DNA of 64,000 nt. Origin: Serinus canaria. Its lineage: Eukaryota; Chordata; Aves; Passeriformes; Fringillidae. The stretch covers positions 13,147,764-13,211,763 of the forward strand of contig NC_066313.1 of the NCBI RefSeq assembly GCF_022539315.1, written 5' to 3'. Below are positions 37,411-49,300 of this stretch, piece by piece (positions within the stretch are counted from its first letter, which is position 1; each line of letters begins with the position of its first letter). Made by a program: the position numbers and the translations under genes. The notes under the pieces were generated by a model. That model was not told the DNA's origin and searched no databases. It saw only the letters and a list, made by a program, of their open reading frames with translations.

Positions 37411-38950
37411 AAAGCTTAGGACTTATGTGCATTTAATTTATAGCAGTACATTATAGTAAGAGTTTAGGAGTTAAAACTTCATGTCTCCTAAATCTAAACC
37501 CTAAATTATAGGCTTGATTGAAATTGGCAAATGATAATTTAGCTTCTCTATTGAAGCTGAGGTCCTCAGAAAGGATAAATCAAGACAGAAGCCCCATGAT
37601 GAGTAGGACTCTGCTTCCTGGGTCTGTAATTCCACATGCCTCAGCAGCCTTGGGCCAAAGATAGAACATAATCCTGCCAAACAGGAAACAAAATCTATTT
37701 CAGGTCTGTGATACTCTGCTCTCTTTTATTGTGCTTGCTGTCTAATTTTGTTAATGGATTGTTCTTGCTGCTTATTGAAAGAAATGGTATAGACTATGTC
37801 CTCAGCTTAGTCTTCCCTGGATCTTACTACTATGACAGGACTGATGAAAGGTCAAAATGAAAGATTGCAGTGAAAGGAAAACATTGGAAGTAGCTTTTCC
37901 TTCTTCAGTTTGTCTCATATAGAGGCCAGAGGTGACAATAATGTGTTCTTTGGCCACCTTACAAAATAAACCAACCACTTCTCCATTCCCTAAAGGTCTC
38001 TTTATGCATCCTAATCTCCAAGAGACATTGATTACTGTTTCCAGCTGCTATCAATGGATTCTAAGTGCTGGCAAATGGCAGCATCAGGAAAGATAGATGG
38101 ATAAATATTCAAGAAAACAAAAGGAAACACTGAAGGTAAGAAAAGTTCTCAACCCATTTTAGGTACATGAACGTCCTTATGCATTTTGTATGTCATTTAA
38201 ATGCTTTATCATGGTTCACTGTTAAAGAGAGAATACCCTTTTCTGTTTTTGGACTTGAGGCCACCTCCTAAATCTGGGAAGTATTGTCATTTTCATATAT
38301 GCAGGAGTAATTTTCTTCCTTTAAATTTTTTCTCCTTGATAGTAATGGCAGAAATTGGTCAAGTATTATTTCTCCCCTCCTTGTCTGTCACTGGTTTTGA
38401 AATTAGTTACTAATTGCCTAATGACTTCTAGTTAAACTGGTGTATGTGACTGGTAGTGATTATTCTTAAATGCCTAACCTGGATATTTGATAGGTACAAG
38501 TAACTAGGCAAAAAAAAAAAGCTAAGAATAATTATATTCCTGCAACCTAATGGAGGTAATGACTTTGAATTTATTAATGATTAAAATGCTTAGCATCCAG
38601 TTAATTCCTAATGGTGAGAGGAGTGTGTGCTGACAACAGTCTAGGAGAGACTGTGTGGTTAAGAGCATACACAGCATGTATTAGGGTGGCCAGTCACCAG
38701 AATTGTAGCTCCTGGATGGTTCTTTCCTACTGTTCTGTTGTCTGACCAGCAAGGAAGTGGTGTTCCTCTGCTTGTTTGATTTTTTTTTTTTTTTTAAGTA
38801 ATAATGACCAATACAATGTAGCTGCCTAATTTGAAATTCATCAAAATTTTCTGGTTTCAGTATAGAAAGTTCCACATGGCACAGTAAAATATCATGCAAA
38901 TTGAAATGAAATCCAAAGTTAAATACTGCATATGTCACAAATATCTTATA

Positions 38951-38952
<2 letters not shown>

Positions 38953-38995
<43 letters not shown>
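38953..38995. repeat. (TA)n microsatellite, about 21 units
   Basis: Uninterrupted alternating AT run; its flanks (atcttatatt on both sides) suggest the repeat expanded within a short AT-rich motif. Confidence 0.95.
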
Positions 38996-38997
<2 letters not shown>

Positions 38998-39030
38998 TAT
39001 ATTCCATTTTGGCTAAGGTCCTTAAGGTTA

Positions 39031-39054
39031 AGTACTTGAATCAATTCAAGTACT
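39031..39054. repeat. Perfect 10-bp inverted repeat, 4-nt loop
   Basis: agtacttgaa at 39031-39040 pairs with ttcaagtact at 39045-39054 around tcaa. The nearby tcaattca repetition suggests it arose by local template switching. Confidence 0.65.
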
Positions 39055-39606
39055 ATCAATTCAAAGCTCTAGAAATGTGCAAGCACTTATAATTATATAA
39101 AGGAATAGCCTGAAATCTATTGATGAATTATTAAATAATTACATGTCTCCACAAAAATCTGGATTTAATTTTCAAATTTAAGCCTCAGTAGGTTTCCCTC
39201 CATTTCTAAAACTTATTCTGAATGTGAAAAGTGGCTTAGCTTTCATGGAAACTAGTGCCTTAGAAATACATGGGTCTGTCTTCAGAAACTACTTTCATTT
39301 GTAGTGTGAGCAGTTTCTAAAGCTTGTGTCTGATTTCTACCTCTCAAATTCAAGAAAAAAAATTCCTTAATGTATTTCTGTCACATTTATCTCAGCCATT
39401 AATAAATCATCCAGAAATAGAGTTATAATGAGGCATTGCTTGCTATATATGTCCTGACTTGATACAGGTGATAGTAATATGGGTGGAAATCTAAACCACA
39501 GAAGCCCTTAATGCTTGAAGAAAACAAAGATTTGTTAAAAAAAAGTCATAGAATGCACACTTCCTCAACATTTATAGCAAACTAATGAGTTTCAGTAAAT
39601 AAAAAA

Positions 39607-39634
39607 ATTTTTATAATAATATTTTTATAATAAT
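39607..39634. repeat. Tandem duplication, 14 bp x 2
   Basis: atttttataataat is found exactly twice in a row. Simple replication slippage in AT-rich sequence. Confidence 0.85.
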
Positions 39635-41269
39635 GTGTGTCAGAACATGCATTTTTATTTGTGTGAGTGAAAAAAAAAGATACCTCACTTAAATTCAAGA
39701 GAAAGAAATAATCCTGTTTTTTTGCTTTCCCTTCCTAGAACAATTCTGCTATTGCAATATTGTCCTATTCTTCCAACATCCTTTGGAAATATAGTACAAA
39801 TCAAATCTTTCCACTTTTTGAAAACTTCCTGGTTAACTCATCAGCTCCAGAAGACTCCCTATTATTTTGGTTTTCTACCTAAACAGGTAGCAGTTCTTGT
39901 ATTGTGGCTCTTTCCAATCTCTGAGCAAGCACACTAAACTTCACAAGAAGTATGTTACTGCTATACACTTATGGCCTTAGATAGTAGCTGAAAATGACTC
40001 TTTTAGCTTGTATGCAAGTAAGTACTTAAATACCCACATTGTACCTGAAAAAGAATTTTCTTTTTGTGAATATGCTTATATCCTATGATTCTGTTAACCT
40101 GTTCAGTAAATTCCAAGAACTGCTTCCTTTGAAGGAATCTACTGAAGGTATACTGTGAGTTCTGAGTCCCTTCTAAGATAAATTGAGGCTTGGTGACTTA
40201 CAGCAGTTGCTATAACAGGAGATAGGATCCTTTCATTTTGTGTGAAAATATCCACTTGTTAAACTTACTCATACAAGAGGAATTTTCAGCATATGTACTT
40301 CAGCTATGACTTTTCAGACTGGTGTTATTTGTAAGTCTTCTGTGTGCAATATTTAGTAGTCAGAGAGATGGTTCTCTTAAAAGATTATTTCAAAGTGTAA
40401 AAAAAATTACCAGGGAAAAACCCCCAAACCCTAATCAAGTCTGAAGGGAAGAAACACAGTAATGTAGATTTTTCTGAAACTAAGAAAACCAAGAAAAGAC
40501 TAAGAGGTAATATCTAGGGGTCTGGGCTTCATAGAGGTTGAGAGGTTTCTCTTGCTCTTATATGAACTGCTGAGCATCTGCTCTATGCACACAGACTGAG
40601 GTTGGTGCTTACACTGCAGTGTCACTTCTGGTGTCGGTGATTGAGCAGAATTGATTATTGTGGTGGTATGACAAGCTCAGAAAAAAATCCCTTCACATAC
40701 CTGTTTACAGATGAAGGAAAACCAGTACCTATCCACTTCACAAAGGAGGCAGGAATTCTTAACATATCTGTAATTTCAACTCTTATTTTTTGTTAAATGT
40801 GTTTATTTCTTCTAATTTAATAACTTGAATGTCTGAACTTCAGATGCAACATAGAATCCTTTAATATTTGACTAGTAATACTCCTCTGGCACAGGAAACA
40901 GACTAGGAGACAGTGATAACTAAAAGAAATCCACATTTTTAAAATAACTTCCTGATTTTGCCTTCAGAATCAAAAAGAAAATAATTTGTAATAAAAGGTA
41001 ATGCCATCTGTCTCTTAAATTCTTCCTACTCCTGCCACCACCTCTTGAATACTAGGAAATTAGGAGTATTATTTTCAGGAAGGAAATCTTATCAGAAAGA
41101 TCCTAGATAGATAGAAAGATAGAAAGACAATCTTATCTTATTTCAGGATATGACAATGCTCATGTGCCAAAATGTGAGCCAGATGCACAGAGAGCTTTGG
41201 CTGGAACTCAACAGAAAAAAATGCCAATACCTCTGGGTTAGGCAATTCCGGTGTCCTGAAATGAAATCA

Positions 41270-42950
41270 GGAGAGTATGCAGGGAAGAGCACTATCCAAA
41301 GAAGCAAAGCTCAAGTAGAACTTAAATTGGCTATTGCTGTAAAAAACAATGGAAAATGCATCAACCACAAAGGGAGGGTTAAGGACAATTTCCATCTTTT
41401 ATTGGACACAGGGGAAACATGATGAAAAAGGATGGGAGGAGTGCTGAGATTCTTAACACCCTATTTATCTCAGACTTTAATAATAAAACTGCCTATCCCC
41501 TGAGTACCCTGTCCCAGGAGCTGTTAGACAGGTATGGGGAGCAGCACGAAGGTAATCCAAGTGGAAAAGGTCAGTGACCTGCTGCACCACTTCAAGACAC
41601 ACAAACCTCAGGGGCTGGCTGGGATCCAGCCAAGGGTTCTGCAGGAGCTGGCAGAAGAGCTCAATGAGCCACCTTCAATCATCTACCAGCTGTCCCAACT
41701 AACTGGGGAGGTCTCAGAAGACTGGAGAGAGTAAGTGGTGATCCCATCTCAAAGAGCTGGAAAAAAGCTATGGGGAACTACAGGGCTGTCAGCCTGACCT
41801 CAGTGCTGGGGAAGGTCATGGAGCAGACCATCCTGAGTGCAATCACACGGCACGTGTAGGACAGCCAGCAGATCAGAGCCAGCAGCACTGTTTGTGAAAG
41901 GCAGGTCCTGCCTGACCAATCCAATGGCCTTCCATGAGAAGGTGACCTGCTTAGTAAATGAAGGAAAGGATGAGGGTGTTGTCTTACCTGGCCTGTAATA
42001 AAGCCTTTGACACCATTTCCCACAGCATTCTCCTGGAGAAACTGGCTTCTTGTGGCTTGGACAGGTGTATTCTTCACTGAGTTAAAAACTGTCTGGATGG
42101 CCAGGCTCCGAGAGTGGTGGGGAAGGGAGATAAATCCAGTTGGCTGCTGGTCACAGGTGGTGTCCCCAGGGCTCAGCAATGGGGAAAACCCTGTTCCACC
42201 TCTTTATCAGTGATTTGGATGAGGGGATCGAGTGTGCCCTCAGGCAGTTTGCAGATGACACCTAGCTGGGCAGGAGTGCTGATCTGCTGGAGGGCAGGAA
42301 GGGTCTGCAGAGGGATCAGGACAGGCTGGATAGTCCTATAGACAGGCTCTATAGTCTGAGGACAGTGGCCTGAGGTTCAACAAGGCCAAGTGCCAGCTCC
42401 TGTGCTTGAGTCAGGACAACAACCCAACAACCCCAGGCAGTGCTATGGGCTGGAGACAGAATGGCTGCAAAGCTGCCCTGGGGAAAAAGATCTGGGGTAA
42501 TTGTCATCAACAGCAGATCCCTGGTGGCCAAGAAGACTACCTGCATTGTGGCCTGCCAGACTGGACAGCAACCATCCCCCTGTACTGGGCAACAGTGAGG
42601 CTGCACCTCAAATCCTGTGATAAGTTTTGGGATATAAATACATTGATGTGCTGGAACCCATCCACAGAAGGACAGTGGAGCTGTGAAAGGGTCTGGAGCA
42701 CAAGTCTGATGAGGAGCAGCTGAAGGAGATGGGGGTGTTTAGTCTGGAGAAAAAGAGACTCAGGGGTGACCTTAGTGCTCTCTTACACCTCCCTGAATGG
42801 AGTGTGTAGCCAGGTGGGGTTCAGTCACTTCTCCCAGATTGCAAGTACAAAGATGAGAAAAAATGGCTTCAGCTTGCCTCAGCGGAGGTTTAAATGGGAT
42901 ATTAAAAAACATTTCTTCACCAGAAAAGTTATTGAGAACTGGAACTGTCC
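41270..42950 (+). pseudogene. CR1 ORF2 reverse-transcriptase remnant, broken
   Basis: CR1 ORF2 encodes an endonuclease and reverse transcriptase that copies the element RNA into the genome. Here only transcriptase and C-terminal pieces remain, spread over all three plus-strand frames. Visible pieces, in order, are VELKLAIAVKNNGKC (about 41330-41375), the LQELAEELNEPPSIIYQLS linker (about 41640-41700), YRAVSLTSVLGKVMEQTIL (41779-41835), AFDTISHSILLEKL (42003-42044) and the catalytic-type FADDT (42248-42262), which is followed at once by a TAG stop (42263-42265). The C-terminal piece contains FKWDIKKHFFTRKVIENWN (about 42890-42946). The frames of the YRAVSLTS, AFDT and FADDT blocks all differ, so several indels have occurred. 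Family assignment is from known CR1 proteins; the breaks are seen directly. Confidence 0.9.
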
Positions 42951-42963
42951 AGGGAAGGGGTGG

Positions 42964-43209
42964 AGTCACTGTAGCATTGGAATGTCTGGGTGGGCAAGGA
43001 TAGGGACCCTCAGCCAATGTCAGTCAGCCCTAAAGGCAGATGTATCATTGGCCAGAGAGCTGGAAAGGGCTAAGACCTCAATGAATCACATGTGTTAATG
43101 GAGCTCCTGTAAATGGAGCTGTGGGAATAAACTGGAGGCTGTTTGTCACAAGAAGCTTGGAGTGTGTCATCTCTGTCTCGGACCCATCCCCCGTCACGTT
43201 GCAAGTCAC
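42964..43209. repeat. 6-bp target-site duplication around the nested LTR
   Basis: agtcac at 42964-42969 and again at 43204-43209. Removing one copy and the LTR restores continuous CR1 sequence (ggtggagtcac joined to cgttcctggagg), which confirms both boundaries. Confidence 0.9.
42970..43203 (+). mobile_element. Short solo LTR (234 bp) nested in CR1
   Basis: The insert starts tgtagcattgg and ends cacgttgca, so it has TG...CA termini, and is bounded by the exact duplication agtcac. A poly(A) signal aataaa lies at 43126-43131, followed about 20 bp later by a gtttgtcac stretch and a C-rich U5-like segment. At 234 bp it is short for an LTR. The 6-bp duplication fits alpha/beta-type avian endogenous retroviruses. 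No internal viral sequence is present, so this is the recombination remnant of a provirus. The sequence does not match the other two solo LTRs in the window. Family name unknown to me. Confidence 0.85.
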
Positions 43210-43355
43210 CGTTCCTGGAGGGATTTACAAAACTTGTAGATGTTGCACTTAGGTACATGTTTTGGTGGTGGGCATGGCTGTGCTGGGTTAATGGTTGGAA
43301 TTAAAGATTTTAAGAGTCTTTCCAATCTAAATTATTCTGTGATTCTATGAATCTA

Positions 43356-46300
43356 CTATATAAATCTGAGCACAAAGGAACTAATGAGAAATATTCAAGA
43401 ATGATGGAACTGTTAATGTTAGCATTATTCTTTTTTCTCAAAAGCTGCGTGTTTTATTTCACATTAGGGAGAAATAGTTGATGCTACATTAATTGGTTTT
43501 TTTTTTAAGCAATTTGATACAATTCTTCAATAGAAAATTCCTAAATAAAAATCACAGGAAGGAAGTTTTATCTAAAAATTGTGAAGCTACGGTGTTGCTT
43601 TGATAGGCTTAAAATGTCAGGGAAGTATTTTTGTGCATTTTGAAGTATTTCCAGTACCAATTTGGATTAGCAATAATGACTGTGCCTTGTGAAGAACTGA
43701 ATGCTTTCACATTCAGATTCACTAGGCTTATAAATAATGTGTTTGGTATTATCAAAGCATTTATTACCATAAAAATAAAAGAAATCAGGACATCTTAAAT
43801 TCTGTTAAAGCTAGTAAGAAATTACAGTAAAAAAAGTAAGACCTTAGACCTATTTTATGCAAATATGAATGAATATATTTATTTATACTTACGTTTCTAA
43901 CCCCAAGTTACATGACTGCAGACTTCTTTAACAGTTTAGAGAAGTGAAGTTTGGATATTTTGATTGAAACAACTAACAAACAACAAAAGCAATTAAAATA
44001 ATTTTAACATAGTGACAGGAAGAGTTTTGCCTCTTCAATGTGAAAGTAATTCAAATTTCTCCACTTGGAAGAAAAAGAAAAGGAATGTGCAGTAATTATC
44101 CCGTCTGTGCAAAATAGATTTCATATTTAGAGAAACACAAAGGGAGAAATGGTGTCTTCAGGTATCAATTTTTATTTGTCTTGTGAATATTGAAATGAAA
44201 GTTTATATATTTGGGTCAAATCTTTTGTTTATAAACTTCATGTGGTCCTTACATAGCACAAACTATTTCAAATTAAGACCTGAGAATTTTGTGTGATTCT
44301 TTATGCAATAAATGTTTAGAGAACCTCAGTGTATAAGACAACGTATGTGAAAGACTGTGACTGCATAACATGGTTACTGAGAGAGATCTAAATTTATTTC
44401 CCTTATCAATTATGTCCCCAAAGACAGAAGCCTGCAATTGCTACTTCCAAATTGTACTCCATTCTTGGCTTGTTATCTTCATTGTTGCCCTAAAATGAGG
44501 AGGGTTCTTTCTCTAGCCTCATTTCAGAAAGAAAATATAAGTAGGACATCTTGCTAAAATGACAGAATTGAATTGGGTTGATATTTAGAATATATAAATA
44601 GAAAAACTATTTTTTCCCCTTTTCAGGATACCAGAGATCGTGGTTTTCAAAATGCTGAGGTGATTTGACTGATAATGTTAAATGAACCCTATTAAATGAG
44701 ACTTATTATTTCTTGCCTGAGAAAAAAGCAGACCAGTAAATTGCAATGCTGCTTCTGTCAGTGCCTTATTCCCAAATGCCATATTCCCCCTGTGCATTTT
44801 CCTTTTGTTAATAGGCAGAGTATATTTTAGTTGATAATCCTTGGTACTTTTACTTGCTGAGATATGATGGCAGGCAGAATTTAAATATCTCCAGAACTGG
44901 CTGAAATCTCAGCAGTGCAATGAAAAAACTCAGTGATACAGAGATCAAACACCTTCCTTCTAGACATGGAGGAGAGACATGGCCAGACTAAGCTGTCTCA
45001 GTGATGTGTTGGAGATTCAGGGAATGCAACAGCAGAGCCCAGCACCCACCTCCACTGTCATCAATACCCACCAGCATGGCACATCCTACATGCTGCTCAC
45101 AGGCAGATGGAAACGGAGGTGTGGATATGTTTGTCTCAAATGATTCAAGAATTACTTTTAAAACTCTTATCCCGAAAAAAAATTAAGACCAATCTTAGTT
45201 GGTGGGAGGCAAAGGAAGGTCTGGGAACAACCATTTCTAAGGAGGACTATTACTTTCTGAGTTAAATTTACACGTGTTTTTATACAGTACTCTTTCATCT
45301 TGTATTTTTTTGTCATGAAAACATCATTCAAATAATTGTGGTAAGTGTTGTAATCAGGTTTAAAATATTAGTACTGGAAATCCAAGAAATATCTGGTGAG
45401 AAACCTCCAGATTATGTGTGTCTGATTGGCCAAAAATATTGGATTTTTTTACACATATATAAATGTACATATGCATGTATAAAGCAACAATAGCACAAAG
45501 GTACAAGCAACATTCTAAACTAAGACAAGGAAGAAGCCCCGGTAGACAAAAGGTGTGAGATGGCATTTCAGAAGCATCTTTCTGTGAGACAAGGGAAGTT
45601 AATTTCAAACTTTAGGATTAAGCTACATTCTTGCCTCAAATGAAAGAGCGTGGTTGTACTTGGGTAGGGTGAGGGAATTTTGATGTTCTTGCAATTCTTT
45701 GACATATGGCACAGTCTAGCACAACCAGTCATCACGCCAGAGATGATTATGTCCTACAGCACCAATGCCAACACTAATTTATTAACGTTGTCAGAAAGAC
45801 AAAGACACTGACTCAAAAACATTTAACTGCTCAGAGGGTCGTGTTTTTCAGCAGCCCAGGGAAAGATGTGTTTGAACACTTGCAACTTCTTTGGTGATAG
45901 CAAAGGTCTTGTTACTTGAGAATACTTAAGGATTCATTTCAGCCACCAGCCTTGAATGTCAGATTTCAAACCCAAGTAATTTGTACTTGCAATTAGAACC
46001 TTTGCACAAAAGATATTCAGTCACACTATGACAGAACTGACGAAAGATTGATCCTTTTCTTTGTTATACCTTTAGCTCTGTCCATAAATTCTCTGGTTTT
46101 TAAAGAAGAATAATGTTTGATAACTACTGAAATGAAACAGTGTAAGCATTAATCAAAGTCCTGTAATGAAAAAATGACTTCAGACTGTCAGCAGATTGAG
46201 AGAAGGACTTCCTTGTGAAATTAGTGCTTTATTGACTCTTTTCCTGTGACCTTGATTCGTCAGGCATTAAAACAGTATCTGGATTTGTGATACAGCTTTA

Positions 46301-49300
46301 TGAATACCCAGACAATTATCACTTATTTGCTTGAAAGGTATTTCAGGTGGACCTCATCTGCAAACCTGTGCATGTGTGAATTTTACTTTTTGGAAGAGAA
46401 GCAGCATGCAACTTGCATTGAACAACAAAATGAGCCTTAATTGATGGTAGCCTCTCCAGAAAACAGACACTTGTCAGTCAGCAGGAATGAAATAAATAAT
46501 AATCTTCCATGGTCATACTGATTTTGATACAGACTGCTAAGTCTAAAGGCAAGCATTATAAAGTTCAGTATATTAGGAGGAAGTTGATATATCCTTTAAA
46601 AAACATGAGATGAGTGAACTTCATGGTCATCTTCTGGTCACTCCTGACCCTAAATGGCTTTGTGAAACAATAAAACTTGATCTTTATTCCCTTCAGGACT
46701 GCAAAGATCGACTGACAATAATATTTTTCCTTAAGTGCATTCATCAGAAAAAAAGGGTTTTTGATTAAATGTCTGCACATGAGAAGTGAACCTTCCCATG
46801 CTGGTGCAGATTTTCAAAATAGGATATGGGCACCAATACTCCACTTACCAGTTTCTCATCTTAGATGTAAGAAAATATTAAAAAATATAAGTGTCTTTCT
46901 GGATATTTGAAGACACTCTTTTTTTTTTTTAATCAAGTTTAACAAAATAGTCTTCACAGTCATAAGAAGAAATCTGCTCTGAGTATCTCTAAAATGCAAT
47001 CTTTGGTACAATTTAAATTATTTTAGATACATTTGATTTAAATGTTTAAATAAAATTAATTTTATGTATATTTAGGTTCTTCAAATATGATATCATATTT
47101 TCCTGAAGAATCAAATATTATTTTTTCTTTATGATGCAACTTTGAAAATCCATTTATTACACAGATTTGTTCCAGTGCCTCAGACTGACATGAACTCTGG
47201 TGGAAGTGATCCAGATATCATAGCCTAATTATTAGCTTAATGCATAAGCATTAATTTTCAAAATAGAATGAAGATTAATTTATATAATGAATATTATATA
47301 AAATAATGAATATTATTTTAATGTAAGTTATTTTTTTCTGCACTTTGTGTCTTCATTTTTGTCCTGAAGCTTGGAATGTCTATTACCTCCATTTGTATAT
47401 TCATAATAATATTTAGAAAGATAAACACTCTTATGGGTTAAGTTTATTTCATGTGGGAATGTAGGTAAGCTCGTCAGGTTACTACTATTTAAAAAAATAA
47501 TACTAACATTGTAGACAGCACATTACAAATGTTTTTATACTTTGGTGCTGTACTGTGTTGTGAATGTACCACTAATATTTTTGTGGAGTTTGGGAAAGAA
47601 TTTAAGACACTTTACAGAATGTTTATTCCCAACCACACTGTTATCATAGTGCCAGCAGCAAAAAACCATGATTCAAAATCTTTACTGTAAATGGGGTATG
47701 ATAATCTCTGCAGAGAAATAGAGGCACTCCAGCCTCTTGTCTGTGTGAACACGTTCTCTGCCATTTCAAAGCTGTTTTCTCTGAATCTCCTCCCTTTTTA
47801 TCATCTGCCAAAACAGGAAGATTTCGTCTCCCTTTTTTCCCTGTTCTTGAGTTACTGAAGTTACTCCTGTGGCTCCAGACCTGATTTCTTTCTAATGACA
47901 CAGTGAGACTCACAGTGTGTGGGAGCTTTCCTAGGCTGTTTTCCTCAGCACTCTGTGTGGCAGGTCTTCAGACTTCCCCTTAGCACTTAGTTTTTTATTT
48001 TCATTATTTGACCATGCCCTTTTGCAGCATGTGAGAAACCAATTTAATTTTTATTTCTGCCTCAACATATCTCATCAATCCTTATTCTGGCATGTGGTGA
48101 AAAATTACTTTAGGGGTTGTACATGTGCTGGGAGCCTTAACCTGTGCCAAGCAGAGGAGGAAGCTCAGAGAAAACAGAGGGAGGCTCTGTCCCCAGGGAG
48201 ACTTTGACTGACATGGGGAGAAACTTCCATGTCTGGGCTGCAAGTGACCCTTCTTGGATGCAGGCAGGCCCCAAAGCCTGGATAAATTTTGCCTGTTTGA
48301 CCAATGGTCCTCCTAGAAGTGCTAATTTATGGCAAGAGTCTTAGCACATAAACACAGTCAACTGCTCCCTAATTTTTCCCCGCCGTTTCTGATTTCTTGG
48401 TGAGAAGGGAGTACCTAAAGGGTTCCTCTCCCTGCAGAGCTGCCTCTTCCCTGCCTGCTTCCCCCGCCATCCCTGTCTGTCTACCCCATTTCACCAAGCT
48501 GCCCACAGCAAGCTGTTCTTGGATGACCGAGGCACTGACAGCAGCCCACTGCCACCTTCCTGCATGACTCCACCTCTTCTAGCTACTCTTCCCTTTTTTT
48601 TGTTCAAACATGAGAGGTTTACTCTTGGTGTGGTCAGCTTGGCGCAAAATCTGTCTCTTTCAAGTTCTAAAATGTCTGGGAAAGAGATGTGCTGCACTTG
48701 TCTGAGTGTTTGATCTTGCATTAAGAGAGTTTAACATCTAGAGATTTAACATCTCTGGGTGTAGGAATCCTCATGTGAACTGTCTCTTATGAGGAAAGGC
48801 TGCTCCCATAATGGGGATCTTGGAAGACTTCTAACTAAGAAAGTGCTCCATTTTTCTTTACTGTTGCCATGTAAATGCCATTAGATGGTACTTCAAGCAC
48901 CACTTTATTTTATAGGGTGGTAACAGCAGGAGTGTTAGAAAATGAAAACTTAGATACTCTGGAGGGAGCAACTATTTCTTAGGGAGAAAATGGATGAGGT
49001 GAGGTGTTTCCTTTTTTTTTTTTTCCTTCACTTTCTTTTTAAATGAAGCATCTGAGATGAATATTTAAGAATTCTACTTCAGCAGAATGGGTATTTTAAG
49101 CCCAAGTGAGCCAAGAGAACAGAGCAATATGTGATATTTAAGTTAGTGTTGGAGATTTTTTTGTGGAATCTCTGCAAAGGATAGAAGTGATCTTCTGTTC
49201 AGGAAGAGCTGAAACAAAAATGAATCCAATACAGAAAGGAACTGGGATCTCACTCATTTTTGACATCAGAGGCACTATAAAATTGAGGATCTGTCTCTTT

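Larger units (their letters stand above)
37411..41149. other. Unannotated non-coding stretch
   Basis: Contains only simple repeats and small inverted repeats: T15-type run at about 38780-38796, (TA)n at 38953-38995, a hairpin at 39031-39054, a 14-bp x2 tandem at 39607-39634 and an impure GATA/GAAA run at 41105-41128. No gene recognised. Confidence 0.5.
41150..43355 (+). mobile_element. CR1 LINE, about 2.2 kb, with ORF2 remnant and a nested solo LTR
   Basis: The longest transposable element here. It starts in the linker between the endonuclease and reverse-transcriptase regions of ORF2 and runs through the transcriptase and C-terminal regions to the 3' UTR. It closes with gtgctgggttaatggttgg, a diverged gatgatcttagagg-type block and attctgtgattctatga. 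The endonuclease and ORF1 are absent, as usual for CR1 5' truncation. Frameshifts and stops occur throughout, so it is dead and old. A 234-bp solo LTR with a target duplication interrupts it at 42970-43203; CR1 sequence resumes at 43204-43209 with ttcctggagggatttacaaa close behind. Confidence 0.93.

Noticed and set aside
41105..41128. GATA/GAAA tetranucleotide repeat
   Set aside because: Only about six impure units; too short to be notable.
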